Assembly: GCF_027912535.1 (NCBI RefSeq)
Contig: NZ_CP115465.1
Span: forward strand, 1,840,001 to 1,904,000
Source of the DNA: Brevundimonas sp. NIBR11
GTDB taxonomy: Bacteria > Pseudomonadota > Alphaproteobacteria > Caulobacterales > Caulobacteraceae
Length of the DNA: 64,000 nucleotides
Reading direction: 5' to 3'
Shown: piece after piece, positions 28,158 to 39,886 of the stretch
Numbering within the stretch: the first letter of the stretch is position 1
How the letters are laid out: the number at the start of each line of letters is the position of its first letter
Notes under the pieces: generated by a model
What the model was told of the DNA's origin: nothing
The model's input: only the letters and a program-made list of their open reading frames with translations
The model's database searches: none
Made by a program: the position numbers and the translations under genes

Positions 28158-29377
28158 GCGGGATCACCGTCGCGGGCGGCCTGCATTTCGGCCTGAGCCG
28201 GGCGAGAGGGCTGTCGTGGCTTGAGGCCCCAGATCGGGCGAATGAGGGGGATTCGGCGCACGATCTCGTAGATCAGCAGGCTGCCGCCGATGGTGACGAC
28301 GGTCAGGACCGGCGCCTCGACCCAGGCCGGCCAGCCTCGGTTCTGGATGAACCACACCGCCACCACGAGGATGGTCTGGTGGGCCAGATAGCAGGTGAAG
28401 ACCGCGTCGCTCAGATAGCGCAGCACGGGGCTGTCGGCCTGACGCAGATAAAGGCTGCCGAAGCCGAGGATGGCTGCGATCACCGCCCACTGGTCGATGG
28501 CGAAGACGACCCCGCGCGGAATGCCCCAGAAGGCCCCTCCCCCTGGATGCGCAGTCTGCAGCATCATGATCGGCAGGGCCACGACCGCCAGACCGACCCC
28601 GCCCCAGCGATACCGCTCCAGATCGCGCCACACGCCCTCATGGCGCACCACCAGGAAGCCGAACAGGAAGGCGCCCAGCGACAGGGAATGGTTGTACCAG
28701 TCGTGCGTCAGCCGGTTCGTCAAGCCGAACATCGGGAACAGGATCAGGCGGATGACGATCAGATAGAGGATTGGGACCGCGATCACCCGCCAGCCGGACA
28801 ACAGCCGCGTCAGCCCCGTTTCGACCCGCGCCATGAGGGCGGGGCGGAGCATCAGGAGGACCGTCACGGCGCTATAGACCGCGATATAGATGATGAACCA
28901 CAGGTGGTTGACGGGCACGCCGTTGGACAGGCCCGACAGGCTAAACTCATGCCACCACCAGCTTAGCGAGTCGCCGGTCCAGCCGCCCTTGTCCATGGCC
29001 TCGATCCAGGACTGGATCGGCACAAGGACGAGGGTTCCGAAGATCAGCGGCGGCAGAAGCCGCTCCGCCCGCGCCCGCGCCACCTGACCCGCCGTCCGCC
29101 GCGCGGTCATGAACCGCAGCGCAGCCCCGGAAACCAGAAACAGCAGCGTCAGCCGCCACGGATTGGTGACCAGCACTCCCTCGCGCATCCATTCGAAGGT
29201 GTGGGTCGAGTGCACGTGCCAGTCGTACGGCGCGTAGACCAGACCCACATGGTACAGGATCAACAGGCCGAACGCCGACAGCCGGATCCAGTCCAGATCG
29301 AGGCGACGGGTCGGAGCGGCGGGCGTCTGCACGGCGCGTCTATGATGGACAGAGGGTTTTCTGTCCACGCGGAGCAT
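28154..29377 (-). CDS. Acyltransferase family 3 membrane protein, OpgC-like
   Basis: A membrane-bound O-acyltransferase of 407 residues with about ten hydrophobic helices. The N-terminal RLDLDWIRLSAFGLLILYH carries the family-type R-x-x-x-x-D-W-L-R and catalytic His in ILYH, which fits Acyltransferase_3 and in particular the OpgC/MdoC type that succinylates periplasmic glucans. The FLVSGAALRFM and NHLWFIIYI segments also match. The proximity of opgH supports the glucan role. The ATG at 29377 has no good ribosome site, and a GTG at 29332 is an alternative start. It is divergent from the RTX metalloprotease gene. Confidence 0.8.
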   Translation of the reverse strand: MLRVDRKPSVHHRRAVQTPAAPTRRLDLDWIRLSAFGLLILYHVGLVYAPYDWHVHSTHTFEWMREGVLVTNPWRLTLLFLVSGAALRFMTARRTAGQVARARAERLLPPLIFGTLVLVPIQSWIEAMDKGGWTGDSLSWWWHEFSLSGLSNGVPVNHLWFIIYIAVYSAVTVLLMLRPALMARVETGLTRLLSGWRVIAVPILYLIVIRLILFPMFGLTNRLTHDWYNHSLSLGAFLFGFLVVRHEGVWRDLERYRWGGVGLAVVALPIMMLQTAHPGGGAFWGIPRGVVFAIDQWAVIAAILGFGSLYLRQADSPVLRYLSDAVFTCYLAHQTILVVAVWFIQNRGWPAWVEAPVLTVVTIGGSLLIYEIVRRIPLIRPIWGLKPRQPSRPAQAEMQAARDGDPA

Positions 29378-29487
29378 CTGGGTGACGGCGCCACCCTTGA
29401 TAGAACATTGATTTTAGACGATGAGTCGGACGACCGATGCTGACCGGGCTCATCCGGGCGCGCGTCTCGTATCCGGGGGGAAAACCA

Positions 29488-31776
29488 ATGCTGATCGCCG
29501 ATCGATTTCTCGCGCCTTCGTTCGACGCGCCGACCATGCCCTGGGGTCCGCTCACGACGCCGACCGCACCGGACGCTCTGGGGACTGTCGCGCCGATCCA
29601 GTTCGAGATCATCAACACCGCCAACGCGACCACGGCGGAGATCACAGCCCTGACCAACATCCTGACGGCGGCCTGGGCCTCTTGGGCGGCGGTGCTGGGG
29701 ACCGAACTGGCGCCCCGGATCCGGCTGAGCGTCATCGACCAGACGACGTCAGGCCGCGCCCAGGGCGGCACAGTCAGCAATATCACCGTGGGCACTCTGG
29801 CCGATGGCCGAATCATCGCCGAGCCGGTGTTCAACGAGGAACTCCGCACCGGCGTGAACTCGAACGGGACGTCCTCGGATTTCAACATCGAATGCGACAT
29901 CGACTATCTGCGCGAAGTGTTGTTCTTCGACACGACCCTGAACACATCCAACGACATTCCGAACAATCGAACCGACGCCTTCAGTGTCTTCCTGCACGAG
30001 ATCGGTCACTGCCTCGGGTTCAACGGATATGGTCCGGCCGCGACCCACAACTATCGCACCGCTTATGATTTGCGCTCGGACTACAGCGGCGGGTCTCTGG
30101 GCTATTTCGTCGGCCCGAACACCCTGGCTGCGTATGGCGGTCCCCTGCCCCTGACGACCGGCAACCACGCCCACTACGGGAATCGGCCCGGAGCGGGGGC
30201 GGAACTGGTTCCAGCCACCCTGATGAACGGTGTCGCCTTCCTGAACGGCTTCCGGTACACGATCGGCGCGCTCGACCTCGCGGTTCTGGAAGACCAGGGC
30301 GTCGCCACCATCCGCGACGCCATATACGACCAGACCTGGCTGCCGATCATCAACGGCGGCGCGGGCGTCGACACCTTCCAGGCGGACTATTCCAGCCGGA
30401 CGACCGCGATCACGATCACTCTGAACACGACCAGCTTCACTGCCCCCAGTTCCCTGCCTGCAGGGCAGAGCCAGACGATCACCCTACTGAATATCGAGCG
30501 TCTGAACGTGACCGGCGGGTCCGGCGCCGACGTGCTGACCGGCGGCGCCTATGCTGACACCCTTCGTGGCGGGGCGGGCAACGACATTCTGCGTGGCAAT
30601 GGCGGGGCGGACATCCTGGACGGCGGGGCCGGGTTCGACATCGCCGTCTATTCCGGACTGCGTCGTGCCGAGACGCCCGACACCCTGATCGCCATCGAGG
30701 AGGCGCGGTTCGTAGACGGGATCCTGACCTTCGACGCCTCCAGCGCTTCGGCCCAGGTGATGCGGCTGTACAGCGCCACCCTGAACCGGGTTCCGGATCA
30801 GGGCGGGCTGGAATCGAACGTCGCCAACCTGGCCCGTCTGGGGATCGAGGGGCTGGCCAATCTGTTCGTCGGCTCGGCCGAGTTCCAGGCCCGCTTTGGC
30901 GCCCTGAACAATCAGCAGTTCGTCGAACAGATGTACCGTTTCGCCCTGGGCCGCGAGGGCGATCCGGCCGGAATTTCTCACTGGGTCGGGGTCATGAACG
31001 GCGGCGCCAGTCGCGGCCAGATGGTGGTCGCCTTCTCCGAGAGCGCCGAGCACCAGGGGCGCACGGCGGCGACGCTCGCGGCCGGTCTGTGGGTGCCGGA
31101 TTTGCAGGCCCAGATCATCGCGCGGATGTACGACGCGACCTTCGACCGCCTGCCCGACCCTTTCGGCCTGGCGACCTGGACCGCCAATCTGAAGGCCGGC
31201 ATGGCCTTGATCGACATCGCCGCCGCCTTCGCCGCATCGGCCGAGTTCCAGCAGCGCTACGGCACGGTGTCCAACGAGCAGTTCGTGCGCCAGATGTACC
31301 AGTTCTGCCTGGACCGGGAGCCCGACGCGGGCGGGCTGGCCAGTTGGACGGCGGCGTTGAACTCGGGGACCAGCCGGGCCCAGATGCTGCTGAACTTCTC
31401 CGAGAGCGTCGAACACATCGGCCTTACGGCGGCGTTTTGGCTGGGCGGCATTCGGTACCAAGGCTACGTCGGAACGCCGGTCGAAGACAGCCTCGTCAAG
31501 GGGCTGGACGACGCCCAGATCCTGCCGGGCCAGGTCGACGACGGATGGCTCTATGACCCGGCGGACCTGGGTCTGACGGCCCGGACCGGGCACGAGGACG
31601 CCTTCGTCCTGCCGGCCCAGCCCGACGGCGTCTTCGGCACGGCCGACGAGCTGGACCACATACCGTCGCCGACGCCGGCGCCCGCCGTTCCCGTGCTGGA
31701 TGGGCTACTGTTCGTGACGCCCGACGACGACCTGCCGGGGCTGCATCGCGCTCACCTCGACCTCGAATGGGCCTGA
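29488..31776 (+). CDS. RTX-type metalloprotease with four DUF4214 units
   Basis: A 762-residue multidomain protein. Residues about 1-285 form a zinc-peptidase domain with HEIGHCLGF at 170-178 (His170, Glu171, His174). The third ligand is probably in the later GNHAHYG segment (227-229), with a Met-turn-like ATLMNG at about 244 and [11 protein letters not shown], an arrangement like the leishmanolysin-type metzincins. RTX repeats follow (about 340-382, [19 protein letters not shown] type), then four DUF4214 units (about 420-645) and an Asp-rich tail ending HLDLEWA. No N-terminal signal exists, so type I secretion is likely. The start ATG at 29488 follows a GGGGGGA ribosome site. Confidence 0.82.
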   Translation: MLIADRFLAPSFDAPTMPWGPLTTPTAPDALGTVAPIQFEIINTANATTAEITALTNILTAAWASWAAVLGTELAPRIRLSVIDQTTSGRAQGGTVSNITVGTLADGRIIAEPVFNEELRTGVNSNGTSSDFNIECDIDYLREVLFFDTTLNTSNDIPNNRTDAFSVFLHEIGHCLGFNGYGPAATHNYRTAYDLRSDYSGGSLGYFVGPNTLAAYGGPLPLTTGNHAHYGNRPGAGAELVPATLMNGVAFLNGFRYTIGALDLAVLEDQGVATIRDAIYDQTWLPIINGGAGVDTFQADYSSRTTAITITLNTTSFTAPSSLPAGQSQTITLLNIERLNVTGGSGADVLTGGAYADTLRGGAGNDILRGNGGADILDGGAGFDIAVYSGLRRAETPDTLIAIEEARFVDGILTFDASSASAQVMRLYSATLNRVPDQGGLESNVANLARLGIEGLANLFVGSAEFQARFGALNNQQFVEQMYRFALGREGDPAGISHWVGVMNGGASRGQMVVAFSESAEHQGRTAATLAAGLWVPDLQAQIIARMYDATFDRLPDPFGLATWTANLKAGMALIDIAAAFAASAEFQQRYGTVSNEQFVRQMYQFCLDREPDAGGLASWTAALNSGTSRAQMLLNFSESVEHIGLTAAFWLGGIRYQGYVGTPVEDSLVKGLDDAQILPGQVDDGWLYDPADLGLTARTGHEDAFVLPAQPDGVFGTADELDHIPSPTPAPAVPVLDGLLFVTPDDDLPGLHRAHLDLEWA

Positions 31777-31829
31777 CACCGCGCATTCGCCCCCTCCCGC
31801 CGGCGGTCGGCGGGGGCTAGGATCGCGCC

Positions 31830-32765
31830 ATGCCCCACCGCCCTCACGTTCTGATCATGCAGTCGCCGCTCGGACTGCTCGGCCCGTTGCTTGAGAGCGC
31901 CTACAACGTCCACCGGCTTTGGGAGCACCCGCCGGTAGAGGCGCAGGAGTTGATCGAGGCCGCCGTCGTTCTGGGCGAGGCGCCGCTGGATACGGCGGTG
32001 ATCGAGCGTTTGCCGAACCTGAAGCTGCTGGCCTGTTTCACCTCCGGCTACGACGGCGTCGACCTGGACTGGTGCGAGGCGCGCGGCTTGGCAGTCACCC
32101 ACGCCCCGGCAGTCAACCACGAAGATGTGGCGGACCACGCCGTGGGCCTGATCCTCGCCTCCGTACGGCGGATCGTGGACGGGGACAGGTCGCTGAAGGC
32201 CGGGCAGTGGCGTTTCGAGGAACGATTGATCACGCCTTCGATGAAGGGCAAACGCGTCGGCATCGTCGGTCTGGGCGCCATCGGCGAGGCGGTCGCGAAA
32301 CGTGTCGAGGCCCTGGGCTGTCCGGTCGCCTGGTGGGGACCGCGTGCGAAGGAATCACCCTGGCCCCGCGCGGCGTCGCTGGTCGAGCTGGCGCGTGATT
32401 CGGACGTGCTGGTCGTCGCCTGCCGCGCGGACGAGACCAATCGCGGACTAATATCGGCCGAGGTCATCGAAGCGCTGGGGTCGAGCGGCCTTCTGGTCAA
32501 TGTGGCGCGCGGGTCGCTGGTGGACGAGGACGGCCTGATCGCGGCCTTGAAGGCCGGGCGGCTGGGTCAGGCCGCGCTGGACGTGTTCGAGACCGAGCCG
32601 ACAGACGCCGCCCGCTGGGCGGACGTGCCCAACGTCATACTGACACCGCACACGGCCGGTGCCACGGGCGAGGCGGTGCAAGGCATGGTCATGCTGCTGA
32701 TGCGCAATCTCGCGGCCGCCGTGGCCGGAGAGCCGCTGATCACGCCGGTCGCACGCGCTCGTTAG
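31830..32765 (+). CDS. D-isomer 2-hydroxyacid dehydrogenase (glyoxylate/hydroxypyruvate reductase-like)
   Basis: An NAD(P)H-dependent dehydrogenase of 311 residues. The nucleotide-binding fold contains GLGAIG at 147-152, and the catalytic residues are Arg227 in NVARGS, Glu256 in FETEP and His274 in TPHTAG. The length and the HAPAVNHEDVADHAVGLIL segment match the GhrB/hydroxypyruvate reductase group. It would reduce 2-oxoacids such as glyoxylate or hydroxypyruvate in the cytoplasm. The gene starts 53 bases after the metalloprotease and ends in a good terminator hairpin. Which 2-oxoacid is the true substrate cannot be decided from sequence. Confidence 0.88.
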   Translation: MPHRPHVLIMQSPLGLLGPLLESAYNVHRLWEHPPVEAQELIEAAVVLGEAPLDTAVIERLPNLKLLACFTSGYDGVDLDWCEARGLAVTHAPAVNHEDVADHAVGLILASVRRIVDGDRSLKAGQWRFEERLITPSMKGKRVGIVGLGAIGEAVAKRVEALGCPVAWWGPRAKESPWPRAASLVELARDSDVLVVACRADETNRGLISAEVIEALGSSGLLVNVARGSLVDEDGLIAALKAGRLGQAALDVFETEPTDAARWADVPNVILTPHTAGATGEAVQGMVMLLMRNLAAAVAGEPLITPVARAR

Positions 32766-32766
32766 G

Positions 32767-32787
32767 CGCGGCCTTGCGAAGGCCGCG
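32767..32787 (+). terminator. Intrinsic-type hairpin after the 2-hydroxyacid dehydrogenase
   Basis: CGCGGCCTT (32767-32775), loop GCG, AAGGCCGCG (32779-32787): a perfect 9-bp stem directly after the stop, followed by TTCCTCA. The U-tract is short, but the stem is strong. Confidence 0.6.
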
Positions 32788-32829
32788 TTCCTCACGGCAG
32801 GGTAACGCCGCCTCTCACGGGACACGCCC

Positions 32830-33669
32830 TTGACCGACATCGCGACCGAGACCGAACTGACGCTGGAATGCTATCCGATGCGGGAGGATCCGCCGCGCAT
32901 GGTCCCCGGCCGGACCGAGCGCGACTGGATGGACGAGTTCGCGGGCCGTCACCCGTACCGCTGCCTGCCCCTGACCATGGCCAACACCACGGGGTGGGAA
33001 CTGCTCTGCCCGTTCGGTTTCGAGGCCGAGTGGGACGGGCGCATGGGCGCGAACGCCATCCAGTTCAGACCACACGCCGATGCGACCTTCTTCGAGCATT
33101 TCGCCGCGTCGCACTTCACCGAGGGGGTGCTGACGTTCCACACCGGCTGGTTGTTCCGGACGCCGCCGGGTTGGGCCCTGCGGGCGTCGGGGGTGCCGAA
33201 CCGGTTCAAGCACGGTATCCAGGCGCTTGAGGGGCTGACCGAGACCGACTGGCTGCCGTACCCCTTCACGATGAACTGGCGTTTCACCGCGCCCGGCGTG
33301 GTGCGGTTCGAGAAGGACGAGCCCTTCTGCTTCCTGCAGCCCGTGGCGCACCAGAAGGTCGCCGCCTTCACCCCTGTTCGGGCCTCGATGGACCCGGAGG
33401 GCGACCTGGCCCTGCAGTACCGGAAATGGTCGGAGGTGCGGACCGACTTCAACACCCGCATGGCGGCCGGCGACCCCGAGGCGATCAAACAGGCGTGGCA
33501 GCGGTTCTATTTCCGGGGCGAGTTCCCGGACAAGATCGCCGAGGCGCCTGTCGAGCACGTCAACAAGCGCCGGCTCGCGCCCCTGCCCGACGCCTCGCCG
33601 CCGGAGCCCGTGCCGCCCTCCAAGGCCCACGCCGATTTCCGGAACTGGCAGGCGGTCACCAAGGGCTGA
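32830..33669 (+). CDS. DUF6065 family protein
   Basis: A soluble protein of 279 residues. A TTG start at 32830 is used, since the first ATG would remove 16 plausible residues. The segments ANTTGWELLCPFGFEAEWDG, FHTGWLFRTPPGWALRASG and TDWLPYPFTMNWRFTAPG, rich in Trp and Gly, match the DUF6065 family as I remember it. The family has no known function. Members are often encoded near 2OG-Fe(II) oxygenases and may have a cupin-like or jelly-roll beta fold, which is inference. No signal peptide is present. It is followed after 46 bases by the palindrome of the methionine operon. Confidence 0.65.
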   Translation: MTDIATETELTLECYPMREDPPRMVPGRTERDWMDEFAGRHPYRCLPLTMANTTGWELLCPFGFEAEWDGRMGANAIQFRPHADATFFEHFAASHFTEGVLTFHTGWLFRTPPGWALRASGVPNRFKHGIQALEGLTETDWLPYPFTMNWRFTAPGVVRFEKDEPFCFLQPVAHQKVAAFTPVRASMDPEGDLALQYRKWSEVRTDFNTRMAAGDPEAIKQAWQRFYFRGEFPDKIAEAPVEHVNKRRLAPLPDASPPEPVPPSKAHADFRNWQAVTKG

Positions 33670-33683
33670 GGTTTCCGCTTCAC

Positions 33684-33709
33684 ATCATATAAGGATATCC
33701 TTATATGAT
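33684..33709. promoter_or_regulatory. 26-bp perfect palindrome, probable operator of the methionine operon
   Basis: The half-site ATCATATAAGGAT (33684-33696) is followed by its exact reverse complement to 33709, with no central gap. It is markedly AT-rich in a high-GC region and ends 6 bases before the start codon of the ArsR-methyltransferase gene. The overlap with the initiation region suggests that a bound protein would block transcription. ArsR-family methionine regulators (SahR type) bind palindromic sites, so the adjacent product is the likely ligand. No T-run is present, so it is not a terminator. Confidence 0.8.
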
Positions 33710-33715
33710 TATACC

Positions 33716-34678
33716 ATGTCGCTGACCGCCGATCAGACAGTCGAAGCTCTGCGCGCCGCCGGCGAGCCGACGCGGCTGCGCATCCTGTCTCTGCTGGCCG
33801 GCGAGGAACTGTCGGTCATGGAACTCAGCCGCGTGCTGGAACAGAGCCAGCCCCGCGTGTCGCGTCACCTGAAGCTCATGGCCGACGCCGGTCTGATCGA
33901 GCGATTCCCGGACGGGGCGCGGGTCTTCTACCGCGTCTCGCACGAGCCGCTGGCGCGTCGGCTGATCGACACCGTTCTTGACCTGCTGGACGACGGCGAG
34001 GGCGAGGCGGATCACAAACGCCTCGACGCCGTCCGCGACGAACGCTCCGAAGCCGCCGCCGCCTATTTCGAACAGGTCGCTCCCCGCTGGGACGACATGC
34101 GCTCGCTGTACGTTTCCGAGACGGCGGTCGAGAGCGCCATCGAGCGCGCAGCGGGCCCCGGCCCGTTCGAACGGGTCGTCGATCTGGGCACCGGTTCGGG
34201 CCGGATGCTGACCCTGCTGGGCAAGCGGGCGAAGATGTCGATCGGTCTCGACCTGTCGCAGAACATGCTCAACATCGCGCGGGCCAATGTCGCCAAGGCC
34301 GGGCTGGACAAGGTCGAGCTGCGTCACGGCGACATCTTCGCGACCCGTTTGCCGGCCGCGTCCGCCGACCTCGTGCTGGTGCATCAGGTGCTTCACTATC
34401 TCGCCGATCCGTCGGCCGCCGTGGCCGAGGCCGCGCGTCTGGTGTCGCCTGGCGGCAAGCTGCTGATCGTCGACTTCGCCCCGCACGATCTGGAACGACT
34501 GCGCGAGGAGCACCAGCACCGCCGCCTCGGCTTCGCCGACGAGGAGATCGGGCGCTGGCTCCACGACGCCGGTCTCGACGCTTCCGCATCCATCGCCTTG
34601 CCGCCGGACACGGCCGGGTTGACCGTCACCATCTGGACCGCGACGCGCCCCGCCGTTGCATCAAGGAGCGTCGCCTGA
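33716..34678 (+). CDS. ArsR-family regulator fused to a SAM-dependent methyltransferase (SahR-like)
   Basis: A two-domain protein of 320 residues. Residues 1-90 are an ArsR winged helix (LRAAGEPTRLRILSLLAGEE, recognition helix SQPRVSRHLKLM), and about 115-310 is a class I methyltransferase with motif I VVDLGTGSGRM (154-164) and a typical LVHQVLHYLADP segment. ArsR regulators of this type (SahR) sense S-adenosylhomocysteine to control methionine-cycle genes, and the methyltransferase domain could serve as the SAM/SAH sensor. Its stop overlaps the metF start as TGATG, so it is translated with the methionine genes. No Cys cluster typical of arsenic sensing is visible. Confidence 0.85.
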   Translation: MSLTADQTVEALRAAGEPTRLRILSLLAGEELSVMELSRVLEQSQPRVSRHLKLMADAGLIERFPDGARVFYRVSHEPLARRLIDTVLDLLDDGEGEADHKRLDAVRDERSEAAAAYFEQVAPRWDDMRSLYVSETAVESAIERAAGPGPFERVVDLGTGSGRMLTLLGKRAKMSIGLDLSQNMLNIARANVAKAGLDKVELRHGDIFATRLPAASADLVLVHQVLHYLADPSAAVAEAARLVSPGGKLLIVDFAPHDLERLREEHQHRRLGFADEEIGRWLHDAGLDASASIALPPDTAGLTVTIWTATRPAVASRSVA

Positions 34679-35631
34679 TGGCCGCCAACGCCACCTCACT
34701 CGCCGAAGCCCGCGCCCTGTTACTGTCGCCGCTGGGGCCTGTCGCTCGCGCGGGCCAGAACGCTAACCCCGTCCGCGTCTCCTTCGAGTTCTTCCCGCCC
34801 AAGACCGACAAGGCCGAAGAGACCTTGTGGGAGGCCGTGCGCCGTCTCGAGCCGCTGAACCCGGCCTTCGTCTCGGTGACCTACGGCGCCGGCGGCTCGA
34901 CCCGTGAGCGCACCCACCGCACCGTCCAGCGCATGCTGACCGATACGACTTTGAAGCCCGCCGCCCATCTGACCTGCGTCGACGCCTCGCGCGAGGAGGT
35001 CGACGAGGTCATCCGCGACTACAAGGCCATCGGCGTGAACCACATCGTTGCCCTGCGCGGCGATCCGCCCGGCGCGGCCGGGATCGGCGGCATCTACACG
35101 CCCCGCGCCGACGGCTACGCCAACGCCACCGAACTGACCCAGGCCATCAGCCGCGTGGGCGGCTTCGACGTCACCGTCGGCGTCTATCCGGAGAAGCACC
35201 CGGAGAGCCCCTCCATCGATCACGACATCGATGTGCTGAAAGCCAAGATCGACGCCGGGGCCACCCGTGCGGTCAGCCAGTTCTTCTTCGATATCGACGC
35301 CTTCCTGCGCTTCCGCGACCGGGTGCGGGCGGCGGGCGTAGCCATCCCCCTGATCCCCGGCATCATGCCGGTGTCCAACTTCGCTGGGCTCCAGCGGATG
35401 TGCGGATCGTGCGGCGCCTCGGTGCCCGACTGGCTGGCAGCGCACTTCGAGGGCTTGGACGACGATCCCGAGACCCGCAAGCTGCTGGCCGCCTCCGTCG
35501 CCGCCGAGACCTGCGCCCGCCTGCAGGAAGAGGGTTTCTCCGACTTCCACTTCTACACCCTGAACCGCGCCGACCTGGTCTATGCCATCTGCCGCGTCCT
35601 GGGCGTCCGCGAACAGAAAGCTGCTCAATGA
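34678..35631 (+). CDS. metF: Methylenetetrahydrofolate reductase MetF
   Basis: A flavoprotein of 317 residues that reduces 5,10-methylene-THF to 5-methyl-THF, the methyl donor for MetH. The N-terminal [17 protein letters not shown] contains the family Glu of F-E-F-F-P-P-K, followed by [22 protein letters not shown] and [13 protein letters not shown], all characteristic. The length is normal for bacterial MetF. Its start overlaps the regulator stop, and its stop overlaps the next gene's start (ATGA), so four genes form one coupled operon under the palindrome at 33684. Confidence 0.96.
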   Translation: MAANATSLAEARALLLSPLGPVARAGQNANPVRVSFEFFPPKTDKAEETLWEAVRRLEPLNPAFVSVTYGAGGSTRERTHRTVQRMLTDTTLKPAAHLTCVDASREEVDEVIRDYKAIGVNHIVALRGDPPGAAGIGGIYTPRADGYANATELTQAISRVGGFDVTVGVYPEKHPESPSIDHDIDVLKAKIDAGATRAVSQFFFDIDAFLRFRDRVRAAGVAIPLIPGIMPVSNFAGLQRMCGSCGASVPDWLAAHFEGLDDDPETRKLLAASVAAETCARLQEEGFSDFHFYTLNRADLVYAICRVLGVREQKAAQ

Positions 35632-36710
35632 CCCGCGCCGAACGCATCGCCGCCCTGCACAAGGCCGCCGCCGAACGCATCCTGGTCCTCGACGGATCCT
35701 GGGGCGTGATGATCCAGCGGCGTGGTCTGGAAGAGCACGACTTCCGCGGCGACCGCTTCGTCGAGGCCAACGGCTATGACGAAAAGGAGCAGATGAAGGG
35801 CAACAACGACATCCTGTGCATCACCCGCCCGGACGTCATCTCGGACCTGCACGACCAGTACTACGGCGCGGGCGCCGACATCTCCGAGACCAACACCTTC
35901 TCCGGCACCACCATCGCCCAGGAGGACTATCGTCTGGACGCCCAGGCCGTCTGGGACATCAACCTGGAAGGCGCCAAGCTCGCCCGTGCCGCCGCCGACC
36001 GCTGGACCGAGAAGGAGCCGCATAAGCCACGCTTCGCCGCCGGTTCGATCGGGCCCTTGAACAAGATGCTGTCGATGTCGTCGGACGTGAACGACCCCGG
36101 CGCCCGGTCGGTCACCTTCGACCAGGTCTATGAGGCCTATCGCCACCAGATCCGCGCCCTGAACGAGGGCGGCGTCGACCTCTATCTGATCGAAACCATC
36201 ACCGACACGCTGAACTGCAAGGCCTGCATCAAGGCGATCAAGGACCTGGAAGACGAGGGCATGGAGGCCCTGCCGATCTGGATCTCGGGCACCATCACCG
36301 ACCGCTCGGGCCGCACCCTGTCGGGTCAGACGGCCGAGGCCTTCTGGAACTCGGTGCGCCACGCTAAGCCGTTCGCCATCGGGTTCAACTGCGCGCTCGG
36401 CGCCGATCTGATGCGGCCTTTCATCGCCGAACTGAGCCGCGTCGCCGACACCCTGGTCGCCGCCTATCCCAACGCCGGCCTGCCCAACGCCATGGGCCAG
36501 TACGACGAGGAGCCGCACGAGACCGCCCACTTCATCGAGGAATGGGCCGAGGCCGGTCTGGTCAACATCGTCGGCGGCTGCTGCGGCACCACGCCGGACC
36601 ACATCAAACATGTGGCCGAAGGCGTCGCGCACCTGCCCACGCGCCCGATCCCCGAACGCCCTGTCGCCATGCGCCTGTCGGGCCTTGAACCGTTCGAGAT
36701 GATGGGGTGA
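35628..36710 (+). CDS. metH: Methionine synthase, homocysteine-binding module (split MetH, N-terminal part)
   Basis: A 360-residue protein equal to the N-terminal homocysteine methyltransferase barrel of Met[17 protein letters not shown] and [13 protein letters not shown] [10 protein letters not shown] are present, and the zinc site is complete with Cys255 in GFNC and Cys318-Cys319 in GGCCGTTP. It lacks the folate, cobalamin and activation domains, which are encoded by the gene at 37213. The ATG at 35628 overlaps the metF stop. Split MetH genes are known in Caulobacterales. The odd feature is the unrelated gene that separates the two parts here. Confidence 0.93.
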   Translation: MTRAERIAALHKAAAERILVLDGSWGVMIQRRGLEEHDFRGDRFVEANGYDEKEQMKGNNDILCITRPDVISDLHDQYYGAGADISETNTFSGTTIAQEDYRLDAQAVWDINLEGAKLARAAADRWTEKEPHKPRFAAGSIGPLNKMLSMSSDVNDPGARSVTFDQVYEAYRHQIRALNEGGVDLYLIETITDTLNCKACIKAIKDLEDEGMEALPIWISGTITDRSGRTLSGQTAEAFWNSVRHAKPFAIGFNCALGADLMRPFIAELSRVADTLVAAYPNAGLPNAMGQYDEEPHETAHFIEEWAEAGLVNIVGGCCGTTPDHIKHVAEGVAHLPTRPIPERPVAMRLSGLEPFEMMG

Positions 36711-37212
36711 GCAGGCTGTTGGACCAAGCTCACGCTGCCGACGTCGGCGGGCGGTTCGTCCAGGCTGGAAACCTGTACTGGCAAGCCTTCGAGTCTGGCG
36801 ACGCATTCGACGTCGCCACGACTTTGCGCGCCCTCTTCATCTTCTTTGACAGCACCGATCCCGGTGTGGGCCCGGGCCACGGCTTGTCCAACGACGAGGT
36901 CGAAGTCGCTCGGCAGCGATTTCACAGAATGCTCGATCATCTCAATGCTATCGGCCATGCCGAAGACGCTGAAGTCTGGCGCTGGTGGATCGGACAACTC
37001 GGCATGGATTCGGAACATCCACTTCCCTCCGATGCCCTGACCAATTTCGCTCAGCACGGCAGTCGCGAAGCGGCGTGGCACCTGGCGGCGAACGGTGATC
37101 GCAGCCAGCCGGTGGTGTCGCTCGTTTCCAGCCTCCAATCAGACCTCGCCGACGAGACCAGCTTCCGGTCCGCCTACATCCTTCACATGCTCAAAGAGTT
37201 TCAGGTTCACTG

Positions 37213-37213
<1 letters not shown>
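36707..37213 (+). CDS. Unknown 168-residue protein inserted between the MetH parts
   Basis: I do not recognise a family. The protein is predicted soluble and largely helical, with [19 protein letters not shown] near the start (reminiscent of a single TPR- or Sel1-like helical hairpin) and a second hairpin near [12 protein letters not shown]. It starts at a GTG that overlaps the stop of the MetH N-part and ends in TGATG overlapping the MetH C-part, so it is fully coupled. Its base composition is visibly less GC-rich and uses codons such as TTT, CAC/CAT and AAT more than its neighbours. This suggests later acquisition or a different origin. A function in methionine synthesis cannot be assumed. 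Confidence 0.65.
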
Positions 37214-39879
<2,666 letters not shown>

Positions 39880-39886
39880 GCGAAGA

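Noticed and set aside
31797..31814. Terminator after the metalloprotease
   Set aside because: CCCGCCG and CGGCGGG form a 7-bp stem with a 5-base loop, but no T-run follows and the next gene starts only 16 bases later.
33670..33715. SAM or cobalamin riboswitch before the methionine operon
   Set aside because: Only 46 bases separate the genes, and the region is occupied by a DNA palindrome rather than a multi-stem RNA.
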